From the IMG/VR virus record IMGVR_UViG_3300045136_000441, positions 1-22,391 of that record: a DNA stretch of 22,391 nucleotides; one strand, written 5' to 3'. A program made the position numbers and the translations under genes. The notes under the pieces are model-generated. The model had not been told where the DNA came from. It saw only the letters and a program-made list of their open reading frames with translations, and did not search any database. Positions 12,058 to 21,239 of this stretch are shown here, one piece after another (position 1 is the stretch's first letter; each line of letters begins with the position of its first letter). Source of the stretch: a virus.

Positions 12058-12540
12058 GTGGGTACGTCGGTCACGCTGGCCGAGTTCACAGGCCGGATCC
12101 GGACGTTGGCGGTCACGGTCGACAGCGCCTCACGCGCCGCGCTGGAGGCGGCCGCGCTGGCGGCCACGCGAGCGATCCGGGAGGAACTCCGTCGAGCCGC
12201 CGGCGGCGACAGCCGTCTGTCCGGCGTCGGCCGTGCGGGCGTCAAGATCAACGCCGGGTACCAGCTCGAGTCCGACCGGGCGGTCATCCGGCCGCGAGGC
12301 CCGGTCGGGCTCGTCGAGTCTCCGGTCCGGCCCCACGTGATCCCCCGCGTCCGTCGCCGGCGCGCACGCGTCGGCCGTCCCCGTCTCCGGATCAACGGTC
12401 GGGTGGTGACCGGCCCCATCCGGCACCCGGGACATGCGCCCCGGCGGGCCTGGACGCGAGGACGGGCACGTGCCGAACCGGCGGCCCGCCAGGCGTTCGC
12501 CCGGACGATCCGGGAAGCCGCGTTGCGGAGCCTCCGATGA
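12058..12540 (+). CDS. gp10-like tail or head-tail protein, basic
   Basis: From GTG 12058 the product has 160 residues. An N-terminal helix (ASRAALEAAALAATRAIREELRRAAGG) is followed by a strongly basic beta-rich middle (VIRPRGPVGLVESPVRPHVIPRVRRRRARVGRPR). GPIRHPGHAPRRAWTRGRARAEPAARQAF then leads to a terminal helix. The H-P-G...W segment followed by a helix resembles HK97 gp10-type proteins. Those usually lie before the tail tube; here it lies after. No ribosome site is visible, so translation may depend on the gene upstream. The TGA overlaps the next ATG (ATGA). Assignment is tentative. Confidence 0.5.
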   Translation: MGTSVTLAEFTGRIRTLAVTVDSASRAALEAAALAATRAIREELRRAAGGDSRLSGVGRAGVKINAGYQLESDRAVIRPRGPVGLVESPVRPHVIPRVRRRRARVGRPRLRINGRVVTGPIRHPGHAPRRAWTRGRARAEPAARQAFARTIREAALRSLR

Positions 12541-12905
12541 GCCGCCAGTGGGTCGTCACCCGCCCGGCTCGTCTCGCCGAGACCGACCTGACCGCCGGGC
12601 TCTACGAGGCATGGTTCGTGCTCGTCACCCGGACCGTCCCGCACTACGAGACGGACCTGGCCCCGACGCACTGTCCCGTGTGTCGGCACGCGCTGCTGGT
12701 CGTCGCCGCCGTCCGATCCGGCATGTCGCTCGACGCCGCGGTCCAGTGGGTGGCGGACCTGCCTGCAGTCGCCGCACTGGAGGCCATCACGATGGAGGAC
12801 CTGCCGGTCGACCAGGACGGCAACGAGCGCGACGGCGGCGAGACGCTCGACCAGGAGACCACCGAGACGCTGGCACGACTGCTCGAGCGGGCATCGCAGC
12901 TGTGA
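12537..12905 (+). CDS. Putative tail assembly chaperone
   Basis: A 122-residue product starts at ATG 12537 within an ATGA overlap. It is helical (LAETDLTAGLYEAWFVLVTRTV, DAAVQWVADLPAVAALEAITMEDL, TTETLARLLERA), with one Cys-x2-Cys pair (HCPVCRHALL, about residues 44-50). Position just upstream of the tape measure gene is where tail chaperones lie, and acidic helical content fits. Most chaperones are made in two forms by a -1 frameshift; no slippery heptamer of the usual kind is visible here and no downstream extension frame exists. The call is mainly positional. Confidence 0.45.
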   Translation: MSRQWVVTRPARLAETDLTAGLYEAWFVLVTRTVPHYETDLAPTHCPVCRHALLVVAAVRSGMSLDAAVQWVADLPAVAALEAITMEDLPVDQDGNERDGGETLDQETTETLARLLERASQL

Positions 12906-12906
12906 C

Positions 12907-15276
12907 ATGGCGATCGTCGAACGTCTGCAGTTCCTGATCGAGGCGCAGACCGCCGGTGCGGTCCGCGACCTCCGCCGGTTCGGTGACACTGCGGACACCG
13001 AGCTTGAACGGGCGGAACGTCGCCGCCAACAGTGGGCGACCGGCCTGACGGTCGGTGGTGCTGCCGCGGTCGGTTTCGCGACCGTCGCCGGCCGGGCGCT
13101 CGCCGGACTCGCAGGAGATGCCTCCGACCTCGCCGAGACGACCTCGAAGATCGGCGTGCTGTTCGGGGACAGTGGCGACGAGATCGAAGCGTGGGCGGAG
13201 ACCGCTGCCACGTCGTTCGGCCAATCGAAACGTCAGGCGCTCGACGCGGCAGCGACGTTCGCCGTGTTCGGACAGGCGGCCGGGAAGACCGGAAGCGACC
13301 TGGTCGACTTCTCGACGTCGCTGACCGAACTCGCGTCCGATCTCGCGTCGTTCCACAACACGAGCCCGGAGGAGGCGATCCTTGCGCTCGGTGCCGCACT
13401 ACGCGGCGAGAACGAGCCGATCCGCCGGTACGGCGTCCTGCTCGACGACGCGACGCTCAAACAGGAGGCGATGCGTCTCGGGCTGATCTCGACGACCAGC
13501 CAGGCACTCACCCCGGCCGTCAAGGTGCAGGCCGCGTATGCGGCGATCCTCGCCCAGACGACCAGCGCACAAGGTGACTTCCAGCGGACCGCCGGTGGCG
13601 CGGCGAACCAGCAACGCATCCTAAACGCGCAGCTCGCCGACCTGCGGGCGAACATCGGTAGCGGTGTCCTGCCGATGTTCACAGGCCTCGTGCAGGCCGC
13701 GAACAGCGTCGCCGGCGCGTTCGGGTCCCTGTCGCCGGAGACACAACGGACGCTCGGGTCCGTCGCCAGTGTCGGGGTCGCCGCCGTCGGCGCTGCAGGC
13801 GGTGTGAGCTTCCTGGCAGGCCAGGCGTTGAAGATGCGGGACCGGTTCACGGACGCGTCCGGCGCGTTGAACATCGCCGGAAAGGCCGCGATCGGGCTCA
13901 CGGCCGCAGTCGGGATCGTCGGTACCGTGCTTGCGTTGCGGGCCCAGGAGGCCGCCGCGTTGCGCGAGGAGATGCGCAGCCTCGCCGAGGCGTTCTTCGA
14001 GGGCGGTGAGGCGGCAACTGCGGCAACCGACAGGATCGCCGCCGAGTTCGGCCCTCGCACATTGGAGGCGGCACGGTCGATCCGCGACCTCGCTCTGGCC
14101 GGCGAAGAGGTCACCGACAGGATGTTCGACATGACCGCCGCGGCCGCCATGGCCGAGGGCGGGATGTTCGCCCCGAAGGCACGGGAACTCGCGGACGCCT
14201 TGCGCGAGCAGGTCGAGGCGCTGTCGTCGGCGACTGCACAGACCGAGACGTTGCGTGCCGCCCAAGCCGATTACGCCGATCTCGTCGCGTCCGGGACTGC
14301 CACCGAAACCGAACTTGCTGCCGCCCGCGAGCGAGTCGTCATGGCTTCGCGGGAGCAAGCGACGACACAGCAGGCTGTGACCGCCGCCGTCGAAGAGGGT
14401 CGGCAGGCCGCCGAGCAGGCGGCGGCGCCGACAACGGATCTCGCCGACCGGCTGAAGGAGATGCGGGACGCCGCCGCCGACGCAGAACGCGAGTTGCGTG
14501 AGACCACCGACGCGATTCTCGGCACGCTCGACGCGTCGCTGGACGCCGAGGATGCGATCGCGTCATTCTCCGACCGTCTCGCAGCGCACAACGAACTCCT
14601 GCGTGCCGGCCGTGCATCCGCGACCGAACTCGCCGCATCCGAGCGGGAGGTGCTCCGGGCAGCGCTCGCCGTGGCGGAAGCCAAGACCCGCGAGGCGGAA
14701 CAGCAGGCGATCGCCAACGGGCGGCACTGGAGCGCCACCGACGCGATTCGGAAGCAGCGGGACGCGCTCGTACTGCTGCAACAGACGGTCGGGGTCGATT
14801 CGCCTCTCGGGCAACGTCTGAACCAGACGATCTGGCAGCTGACGGCGCTCGCCCAGAACCGGACAGCGAAACTCAAGATCGACGTCGAGATGAACGCGCC
14901 GGGCCGTGCCGGGTTCTTCGAACTGCTGAACCGTGTGCCACGCCGCCAGAAGGGCGGGCCCGTACCGGGCCGCCGTGGCGAGCCCGTCCCGCTCGTCGCC
15001 CATGGAGGCGAGTTCGTGCTCGACGCCGCGACCGTCGACGCGATCCGTCGTGGTGCCCCGACGGCCGGTCTCGCCGACGGTCGGTCCGCCCGGACCATGC
15101 CGGACGTCGCCGGCGGCATGTGGGTGTCGGTGCCGATCACCGTCAACGTGAACGGCAACGGCACGGTCGCCGACCAGGTCCGGCAGGTACTCCCCCAGAT
15201 GGCCGACGCGGTCGTCGGCGCGTTGCGTGACTGGCAGCGGACGAACGGACCAGTCCCGATCCGGGTGGCCGGCTGA
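12907..15276 (+). CDS. Tape measure protein
   Basis: This 789-residue protein is the longest in the window; it sets tail length and chaperones tube assembly. Residues about 70-250 match the phage minor tail/tape-measure core (SKIGVLFGDSGDEIEAWAETAA, AAATFAVFGQAAGKTGSDLVDFSTSL, SDLASFHNTSPEEAILALGAALRGENEPIRRYGVLL, LDDATLKQEAMRLGL). Hydrophobic stretches lie near residues 39-60, 280-300 and 325-340. Long Ala/Glu/Arg coiled coils fill 350-660. The C-terminal KGGPVPGRRGEPVPLVAHGGEFVLDAATV is the usual tape-measure ending. At roughly 0.15 nm per residue the tail would be about 120 nm (estimate). The stop overlaps the next start as TGATG. Confidence 0.92.
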   Translation: MAIVERLQFLIEAQTAGAVRDLRRFGDTADTELERAERRRQQWATGLTVGGAAAVGFATVAGRALAGLAGDASDLAETTSKIGVLFGDSGDEIEAWAETAATSFGQSKRQALDAAATFAVFGQAAGKTGSDLVDFSTSLTELASDLASFHNTSPEEAILALGAALRGENEPIRRYGVLLDDATLKQEAMRLGLISTTSQALTPAVKVQAAYAAILAQTTSAQGDFQRTAGGAANQQRILNAQLADLRANIGSGVLPMFTGLVQAANSVAGAFGSLSPETQRTLGSVASVGVAAVGAAGGVSFLAGQALKMRDRFTDASGALNIAGKAAIGLTAAVGIVGTVLALRAQEAAALREEMRSLAEAFFEGGEAATAATDRIAAEFGPRTLEAARSIRDLALAGEEVTDRMFDMTAAAAMAEGGMFAPKARELADALREQVEALSSATAQTETLRAAQADYADLVASGTATETELAAARERVVMASREQATTQQAVTAAVEEGRQAAEQAAAPTTDLADRLKEMRDAAADAERELRETTDAILGTLDASLDAEDAIASFSDRLAAHNELLRAGRASATELAASEREVLRAALAVAEAKTREAEQQAIANGRHWSATDAIRKQRDALVLLQQTVGVDSPLGQRLNQTIWQLTALAQNRTAKLKIDVEMNAPGRAGFFELLNRVPRRQKGGPVPGRRGEPVPLVAHGGEFVLDAATVDAIRRGAPTAGLADGRSARTMPDVAGGMWVSVPITVNVNGNGTVADQVRQVLPQMADAVVGALRDWQRTNGPVPIRVAG

Positions 15277-17171
15277 TGGCATCGTTGGACCAGGTCCGTG
15301 TCGAGTTCGACCCGGTGAACCTGCCGTTCGGCCGCGACGGCGAATGGACCGACTGGGTCGACATCACCGCGGCGGTGCACACGATCAACATCCGCCGTGG
15401 ACGTGACGGGGCACTCGACGACTTCGAGGCGGGAACCTGCCGGGTGGTGGTGTCGAACGACGACCGCCGTTTCGACCCGCAGAACCGCACGTCGCCGTTC
15501 TGGCAGACGTGGCTGACACTCCCGGGCGCCTCCGGCGCGTACGCCCGTACCGGTGACGTCGCCTCGATCACCGGTGACCTCGACATCCAGGTCCACTGTG
15601 CGGCGACCGACTGGACACCGTCGGCCGAACAGACACTCGTCGCGAAGTGGCAGACGACCGGGAACCAGCGGTCCTACCGGCTCGCGCTCGACACGACCGG
15701 ACGTCTCGTCGGCCAATGGTCACCGAACGGGTCGACGGTGGTCACCGCGACGGCGACGAACGCGGTCGCCGGCACCGACGGCACCCCGATGCTGCTGCGG
15801 TGGACGCTGGACGTGAACGTCGGCGGCGGTTGGGAGGCGAAGTTCTGGAGGTCGAACGACAACGGCGCCAGCTGGCTGCAGATCGGGTCGACCGTCACCG
15901 GAACGCCGACGACGTCGATCTTCGACTCGACCGCGAACCTCGCGGTCGGCGCCCACAACGACGGGACCGGCAACCCGTTCAACGGCGTCTTCTACCGGGC
16001 CCGCGTGTTGGACGGGATCGGCGGGACGGTCCGGTCCGACATCTCGTTCCGGTGGGGATGGGGTGCCGGCGGGTCGACCGCGACGGACCGGCAGGGGAAC
16101 GTCTGGACCCGGTTCGGGGCGGCGACACTCACCGACGGGCAGCAGACGTGGCTGCTGCCCCGCCGGCGGCTGCAGGTCACCTGTCCGGACTCGAGCAGCA
16201 CACGGCAGTATCTGTTCGCCGGCCACGTGCGCATCCGCGACGGCTGGCAGATCAGCTATGACATGCCGACACGGTCCGAGGTGACGATCTTCGCCGTCGA
16301 CGCGTTCCAGTTCCTCGCTGCCGCACACCTTCCGGAGATCGACCCGCCCGACCATGAGGAACTGTCCGGGTTCCGTGTCCTGCGGGTTCTCGACGCGGTC
16401 ATCGGAACGGCCAACGGACCCCGGAACCTCGCCGAGGGCGTCACAGTACTTGCCAACTCGAAGTTCGGGGTGAACGCGCTCGCCCATCTCCAGAACGTTG
16501 CCTTCTCGGAGGGCGGCGCGTTCTTCATCGGCGCCGACGGCGCCTTCACGTTCGAGGACCGACATGCCGTGATCCTCGACGTCGCCAAGACGACACCCCA
16601 AGCAGTCTTCTCTGATGACGGGACCGACGTGCCGTACATGCAGGACGGCTTCGAACGTGGGTTCATGCTGCCGATCGTGAACGAGGCCCGCTACGGTCGA
16701 GCTGAGATCGACGACGGGCAGTCACTGCAAGAATGGCAGGATGTCCTCTCGGTCGTCGCGTACGGGCGTCTGAGTGACGTACGACCGGACCTGCTGATGC
16801 GTGACGCACCTGAGGCGTTCGCGCGGGCACAATGGGTCGTCCACCAGTTCCGGAACCCGCAGTCCGCCCCGACGCAGATCGTGCTGCATCCGATCCGGTC
16901 GAACACCGTCGGCGACCAGGCGCTGCAGCGCCGGTTGCGTGACCGGATCACCGTGAAGTTCCGGCCGCCCGGGTCCGGGACACCGACACAGCAGGTGAAG
17001 GATTGTCTGATCATGCGGATCGAGCATCATCTCGATGCGCGACGTCGCGACTGGACGACGACATTCGGGCTCGAGCCGGCCGACCGGTTCGGGTTCGCCG
17101 CATACGGCAACTATCTGATTCTCGACAACTCACTGTCAGGTCAGCTCGACGTCCAGCGCGTTGCCTTCTGA
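15276..17171 (+). CDS. Minor tail protein with inserted LamG-like domain
   Basis: The protein has 631 residues. The N-terminal part (LDQVRVEFDPVNLPFG, WTDWVDITAAVHTINIRRGRD, AGTCRVVVSNDDRRFDPQN) and the region from residue 297 on (RRLQVTCP, QYLFAGHVRIRDGW, TIFAVDAFQFL) are parts of one baseplate-hub-like tail protein that are usually contiguous. Between them, about residues 80-290, lies a concanavalin/LamG-like jelly roll (LDIQVHCAATDWTPS, LVAKWQTTG, RSYRLALDTTGRLVGQWSPNG, WEAKFWRSNDNGASW, NLAVGAHNDG, FYRARVLDGIGG). LamG modules bind sugars, so a role in host wall contact is likely. The C-terminal half includes LMRDAPEAFARAQWVVHQF and CLIMRIEHHLDARRRDWTTTFGLEP, typical of these proteins. Confidence 0.83.
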   Translation: MASLDQVRVEFDPVNLPFGRDGEWTDWVDITAAVHTINIRRGRDGALDDFEAGTCRVVVSNDDRRFDPQNRTSPFWQTWLTLPGASGAYARTGDVASITGDLDIQVHCAATDWTPSAEQTLVAKWQTTGNQRSYRLALDTTGRLVGQWSPNGSTVVTATATNAVAGTDGTPMLLRWTLDVNVGGGWEAKFWRSNDNGASWLQIGSTVTGTPTTSIFDSTANLAVGAHNDGTGNPFNGVFYRARVLDGIGGTVRSDISFRWGWGAGGSTATDRQGNVWTRFGAATLTDGQQTWLLPRRRLQVTCPDSSSTRQYLFAGHVRIRDGWQISYDMPTRSEVTIFAVDAFQFLAAAHLPEIDPPDHEELSGFRVLRVLDAVIGTANGPRNLAEGVTVLANSKFGVNALAHLQNVAFSEGGAFFIGADGAFTFEDRHAVILDVAKTTPQAVFSDDGTDVPYMQDGFERGFMLPIVNEARYGRAEIDDGQSLQEWQDVLSVVAYGRLSDVRPDLLMRDAPEAFARAQWVVHQFRNPQSAPTQIVLHPIRSNTVGDQALQRRLRDRITVKFRPPGSGTPTQQVKDCLIMRIEHHLDARRRDWTTTFGLEPADRFGFAAYGNYLILDNSLSGQLDVQRVAF

Positions 17172-17186
17172 GGAGGGGACCGTCAC

Positions 17187-17744
17187 ATGCCGTACACCGC
17201 GTGGAAAACCTGGAGCGCCTTCGAGGTGCTCACCGCCGCCGACATGAACACGTACACGCGCGACAACGGCCGGTGGCTGTCGCACTCGGCGACCGGCGGT
17301 GCGCCATGCTGCCGTGTGTTCAACTCGACGAGCATCACCGGGATCGGCAGTGGGGCGGCCATCACGTTCGACAGCGAGTCCTTCGACGTCGGAGGCATGC
17401 ACTCGACGGTGACGAGCACCGAACGGCTCACCGTCCCCACCGGGGGCGGAGGCCTCTACATGCTCGGCGGCATGGCACGGCTGCAGGCGGCATACGACGG
17501 CAGCGGCAACGGAGAAGTCGGTCTCCAGATCGTCGTGAACGGGACGACCACGATCGGGGTGACACGCGTCGTCAACGAGTTCGCGACGAGCCGAACATGG
17601 TACGTCAACGTCACGGCCGTCTGGAGGATGTCGGCCGGTGATTACGCGACGCTGCAGGTCGGGTACCTGAACCAGACCAACGTCGACGTGATCGCTGGCA
17701 CGAACTACAGCCCCACCTTCTGGGCGATCTGGATGGGAGAATGA
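17187..17744 (+). CDS. Minor tail protein with C1q-like beta-sandwich
   Basis: A 185-residue product has GGAGGGG before ATG 17187. It opens with the motif FEVLTAADMNTYTRDNGRWL, common at the start of actinophage tail proteins. From about residue 45 a C1q/TNF-like jelly roll follows: FNSTSITGIGSG, TVPTGGGGLYMLGGMARLQA, VGLQIVVNGTTTIG, WRMSAGDYATLQVGYLNQT and PTFWAIWMGE. The domain forms trimers in other proteins and is used in receptor binding, so this is probably a tail-tip or adsorption protein. Exact partner unknown. Confidence 0.75.
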   Translation: MPYTAWKTWSAFEVLTAADMNTYTRDNGRWLSHSATGGAPCCRVFNSTSITGIGSGAAITFDSESFDVGGMHSTVTSTERLTVPTGGGGLYMLGGMARLQAAYDGSGNGEVGLQIVVNGTTTIGVTRVVNEFATSRTWYVNVTAVWRMSAGDYATLQVGYLNQTNVDVIAGTNYSPTFWAIWMGE

Positions 17745-17748
17745 CGGC

Positions 17749-18525
17749 ATGGAACACGAGTTCGTCGGACGGTCCGGCTGGGGGGCACGGCCACCGACCG
17801 GGACGATCCCGCCTGCCACCTACCCTGAGACCCGGACGGTCCTGCACCACGAGGGGGCGGGCAGCCCACCTGCCGTCGACCGGCAGGCCGAGATCGCCTA
17901 CATGCGGCGACTCCAGGCGACGATGCAGGCCAACGGGTACGCCGACATCGCGTACTCGGCGGTCGTGATGCCGTCCGGCCGGCTGTACGAGGGCCGCGAC
18001 CTCGGCGGGGAGGACGCGGCGACCGCCGGCCAGAACCCGACGTCGATCTCCATGTTGCTCCCGGCGAACTGCGACGTGTGGCGGCCGACCGTCGCGCAGA
18101 TCCACGCGGCCGCATGGCTGATCCGCCTCGCCCGCTGGTTCGGGATGCTGACCGTCACGTCCGATCTCGTGCCGCACAGCGCGGTCCGTCCGACCGCCTG
18201 TCCCGGCCGGTGGGGACGCGAGATCATCCCGGCCATCAACACGTTGGTCACGAACCCGCCCACGGAGGTCCCGACGGTCATGGCCCAGTTCGACCCGCCG
18301 CTGCAGATCGTCTCGTGGTGCACGTTCCGGCATGCGACGCACGGGCAGGCCGTCGCCGCCGTCGCGGCGGACGGCGCCGTGTTCTGCGAGCCGTCCGCCG
18401 CCTACGTCGGCGGCGCGAACGGCAAGCCCTACTTCCGAGGCCGTCGTGCCGCACGGATCGTCGCGACGGCCGGCGGGTACGAGATCGTCGCGACGTCCGG
18501 CGAACGGTACCGCTACCCGGAGTGA
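17749..18525 (+). CDS. N-acetylmuramoyl-L-alanine amidase endolysin (PGRP/amidase_2)
   Basis: This lysis enzyme (258 residues) cleaves the bond between muramic acid and the peptide stem. Residues 1-11 (FVGRSGWGARPP) are the usual opening of PGRP-type amidases. Zinc ligands are His33 or His34 in VLHHEG, His143 in VPHSAVRPTACPG, and Cys151. Thr149, two residues before the cysteine, fits amidase-active members. A second signature is IAYSAVVMPSGRLYEGRD (residues 67-84). Residues about 180-258 form a beta-rich C-terminal domain (HATHGQAVAAVAADGAVFCEPSAAYVGG, YFRGRRAARIVATAGGYEIVATSGE), probably the cell-wall anchor. No signal peptide, so it needs the holin. Confidence 0.87.
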   Translation: MEHEFVGRSGWGARPPTGTIPPATYPETRTVLHHEGAGSPPAVDRQAEIAYMRRLQATMQANGYADIAYSAVVMPSGRLYEGRDLGGEDAATAGQNPTSISMLLPANCDVWRPTVAQIHAAAWLIRLARWFGMLTVTSDLVPHSAVRPTACPGRWGREIIPAINTLVTNPPTEVPTVMAQFDPPLQIVSWCTFRHATHGQAVAAVAADGAVFCEPSAAYVGGANGKPYFRGRRAARIVATAGGYEIVATSGERYRYPE

Positions 18526-18526
18526 C

Positions 18527-18796
18527 ATGCTCGCCGACCTGACGATCCCCGACGCGTACGCGGTGCCGCTCATCCTGTTCGTCGCGTCCGGTCTCGTCAC
18601 GTTCCTGGCCTGGGTGTTCCGGCAGGGCACCGAGACCGCACGGCTGCTCGCCTCGACCGCCGCGGAGCTCGCCGAGTTCCGCCGGTCGACCGACCGGCGG
18701 CTCGACCGGCTCGAGGGCTGGCGGGACGGCGTCCAGTTCGCGCAGGCGGCGCAGGCCGCACATCATCTGATCGCCCCGTCCGAGGAGGACACATGA
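18527..18796 (+). CDS. Membrane protein with coiled coil, lysis module
   Basis: The product has 89 residues from ATG 18527, with GGAG 4 nt upstream. One membrane segment (residues 12-31, AVPLILFVASGLVTFLAWVF) is followed by a long charged helix (RLLASTAAELAEFRRSTDRRLDRLEGWRDGV). It lies between the endolysin and the holin candidate, so it may be a second holin, an antiholin or a spanin-like helper. Sequence alone does not decide. The TGA overlaps the next ATG. Confidence 0.6.
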   Translation: MLADLTIPDAYAVPLILFVASGLVTFLAWVFRQGTETARLLASTAAELAEFRRSTDRRLDRLEGWRDGVQFAQAAQAAHHLIAPSEEDT

Positions 18797-18981
18797 CCGA
18801 TCGGCTCACCGTCCGGCTCGTCGTCGTCGGCCTCGCGCTCGTCGCGCTCGCGGTCGTCGTCGGCGGGATCGTCCTCGCGCTCGACGACCGGACCATCCCC
18901 GAGGCGCTCGTCGCGATCGGGTCCGGCGCGGCGGGTGCGCTCGGCGGCATCCTCGCCCGCACCAGCGAGCCCGCCCCATGA
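18793..18981 (+). CDS. Putative holin
   Basis: A 62-residue protein with two hydrophobic segments, VRLVVVGLALVALAVVVGGIVLAL (about residues 7-30) and ALVAIGSGAAGALGGILA (38-55), joined by a charged DDRTIPE loop. Both ends are short and polar. Size and two-segment layout fit small class II-type holins that release endolysin. It overlaps the previous gene by ATGA and the tail fibre gene by ATGA. Function is by position and form. Confidence 0.65.
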   Translation: MTDRLTVRLVVVGLALVALAVVVGGIVLALDDRTIPEALVAIGSGAAGALGGILARTSEPAP

Positions 18982-21239
18982 CGACGATCACCGGTACGGT
19001 CGTCGCTCCCGGCGGCAGCCCGATCGAAGGGGCGCTCGTCGTCGTCCAGCTCGTCGCCGCCGTCGACGACCCCGAAGCTCCCGGCTACTCGGGTGCGACG
19101 CAGATCTTCGCGTCGTGGGAGCTGAACACGGACGCGACCGGCGGCTGGTCGATCGACCTGACGCCGAACGTCGACATCAGCCCGACCGGCACCGTCTACC
19201 GGATCACCTACAAGTACGGGACGCACCGGTCAAGCTTCTGGATCTCGGTGCCGGACACGGGCGGCCCGTACGACGTCGGGTCGGTCCTCGCGCCGGCGCC
19301 GTCGACGATGCCGATCGTGCTCGACGCGGTGCTCGCCGAGTTCATCCGCGACACGATCGGCGCAACGCTCGTCGCCGGCACGAACGTCACGATCACGGTC
19401 AACGACGCAGCGGACACGATCACGATCGCGGCGACCGGAGGCGGCGGCGGCGGGTCGCTGACCGTCCAGGAAGGCGACACGACCGTGTCGTCCGCGGCGA
19501 CGACCCTCGACTTCGACGGCACCTACTTCAACATCACCGAGTCGCCGGCCGGCGAGGCGAACGTCGCGCTCGACACGACGCAGCTCGCCGAGCTGATCCG
19601 CGACACGATCGGGACGGCGCTCGCGGCCGGGTCCGGCCTGACGGTCACCGTCAACGACCCGGCCGACACGATCACCATCTCGATCTCCGACAGCGAGCTC
19701 GTCGCCCTCGCGTCACTGACGTCCGCGGCCGACACCGTCCCGTACTTCACCGGGTCCGGCACCGCCGCCCTCGCGACGTTGACCGCGTTCGCCCGAACGC
19801 TCATCGACGACACCAACGCGGCGGCGGCCCGCACCACCCTCGGTGCCGCGGCGCAAGCCGACCTCGACGCGCACGTGACCGACACGACCGACGCGCACGA
19901 CGCGTCCGCGATCTCCGTCACCCCGACCGGCGGGATCGCCGCGACGGACGTGCAGGCGGCGCTCGCCGAGCTCGACAGCGAGAAGGCGGCGGCGTCCCAC
20001 ACGCACGCGGCCGGTGACATCACGTCCGGGACGCTCGCGCAAGCGCGGCTCGCGACCGGCACCCCGGCGGCGGGGACTGCGCCCGTGTCGGACGGGTCGG
20101 GCGGGACCGCATGGACGGACGTGGCGACACAGACGGAACTCGACGCGCACGTCAACGACACGACCGACGCCCATGACGCGTCCGCGATCTCCGTCGCGGA
20201 CACCGCCGGGATTCTCACCGCCACCGACGTCGAGGCGGCGCTCACCGAGCTGCGCGGCACCCGACGGGCCGTGTCGGACGCGAACACGACGATCACTGCG
20301 ACCGACCAGATCGTGGCGCTCACGTCGATCACCGCCGCCCGTACCTGGACGTTGCCGGCCGCGTCGGCCGTTCCGGCCGGATGGTGGGTCGACGTCCTCG
20401 ACTTCTCCGGCAGCCTGTCCGGCAGCCTTTCGTTGACCGTCCAGCGGGCCGGGTCCGACACGTTGAACGGCGGCACGAACGTCGTGCTCACGTCGCCGCA
20501 TGAGCACCGCCGGTTCGTCTCGGACGGGACCAGCAAGTGGACGTCCTACACGCCGAAGGCGCTCGTCGACTCGACCGACCTGGACTGGACGGTCGACGAA
20601 GCTGCCGACACGGTCAGCGGCGTCGTGACCGGCATCCGCACGAACCCGGTCGCGACCGGCACGTTCGGGTCGACCGACGTCGACCGTGGCTACCGGTGGA
20701 ACGGCAGCGCACTCGCGATCTCCGGCGTTCCCTGCCTGCTGTTCACGAACGGCGGGGTCGGGACGATCAGCAACACGTCCGCGAAGCAGTCGCTGTTGTC
20801 CGCCACGTTCGACATTCCGGCGAACTCGCTGCGGGTCGGTGACTATCTCGAAGCAGCCGGGTACGGGGCGGTCGGTAACTCCACCGGAGCGAGCCAGACG
20901 TGGCGGTTCTTCCTCGAGCTCGACGGGACGGAGTACGGGTCGCAGACATCGATCAGCATCGCCACCGGCTTCATCGGCGCCTACCGATACGAGGCAAAAT
21001 GGCGGGTCACCGCGATCGGCGCGTCCGGTCAGTTCACGCTCTGCCAGTCGGCATCGCTGATCATCAACAGTCTCACCGGCGCGACCACATCGTTCCTGTT
21101 CGGGAACGCGGGCGCGACGTTGACGGTCGACACGACCCAGGCACTCACCGTCAACTTCCGTGGTCAGATGTCTGCCGCGTCGGTGAATCTCACGATGAAC
21201 TCCAGCGGTGGGTTCACGCTTACCAAGTGGACCGCCTGA
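18978..21239 (+). CDS. Tail fibre / receptor-binding protein
   Basis: The protein has 753 residues. Residues 1-110 form an Ig- or carboxypeptidase-regulatory-like beta domain (ITGTVVAPGGSPIEGALVVVQLV, GGWSIDLTPNVD, GTVYRITYKYG). A repetitive shaft follows: two copies of LAE(F/L)IRDTIG...TVND-x-ADTITI (residues 119-152 and 203-236), the fibre motif NAAAARTTLGA (280-290), and two copies of LDAHV-x-DTTDAHDASAISV...ATDVxAALxEL (296-332 and 388-425). The C-terminal third is beta-rich (residues 560-753) and probably the receptor head. Trimeric fibre is inferred. Its place after lysis genes is usual for some actinophage groups. Confidence 0.8.
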   Translation: MTTITGTVVAPGGSPIEGALVVVQLVAAVDDPEAPGYSGATQIFASWELNTDATGGWSIDLTPNVDISPTGTVYRITYKYGTHRSSFWISVPDTGGPYDVGSVLAPAPSTMPIVLDAVLAEFIRDTIGATLVAGTNVTITVNDAADTITIAATGGGGGGSLTVQEGDTTVSSAATTLDFDGTYFNITESPAGEANVALDTTQLAELIRDTIGTALAAGSGLTVTVNDPADTITISISDSELVALASLTSAADTVPYFTGSGTAALATLTAFARTLIDDTNAAAARTTLGAAAQADLDAHVTDTTDAHDASAISVTPTGGIAATDVQAALAELDSEKAAASHTHAAGDITSGTLAQARLATGTPAAGTAPVSDGSGGTAWTDVATQTELDAHVNDTTDAHDASAISVADTAGILTATDVEAALTELRGTRRAVSDANTTITATDQIVALTSITAARTWTLPAASAVPAGWWVDVLDFSGSLSGSLSLTVQRAGSDTLNGGTNVVLTSPHEHRRFVSDGTSKWTSYTPKALVDSTDLDWTVDEAADTVSGVVTGIRTNPVATGTFGSTDVDRGYRWNGSALAISGVPCLLFTNGGVGTISNTSAKQSLLSATFDIPANSLRVGDYLEAAGYGAVGNSTGASQTWRFFLELDGTEYGSQTSISIATGFIGAYRYEAKWRVTAIGASGQFTLCQSASLIINSLTGATTSFLFGNAGATLTVDTTQALTVNFRGQMSAASVNLTMNSSGGFTLTKWTA

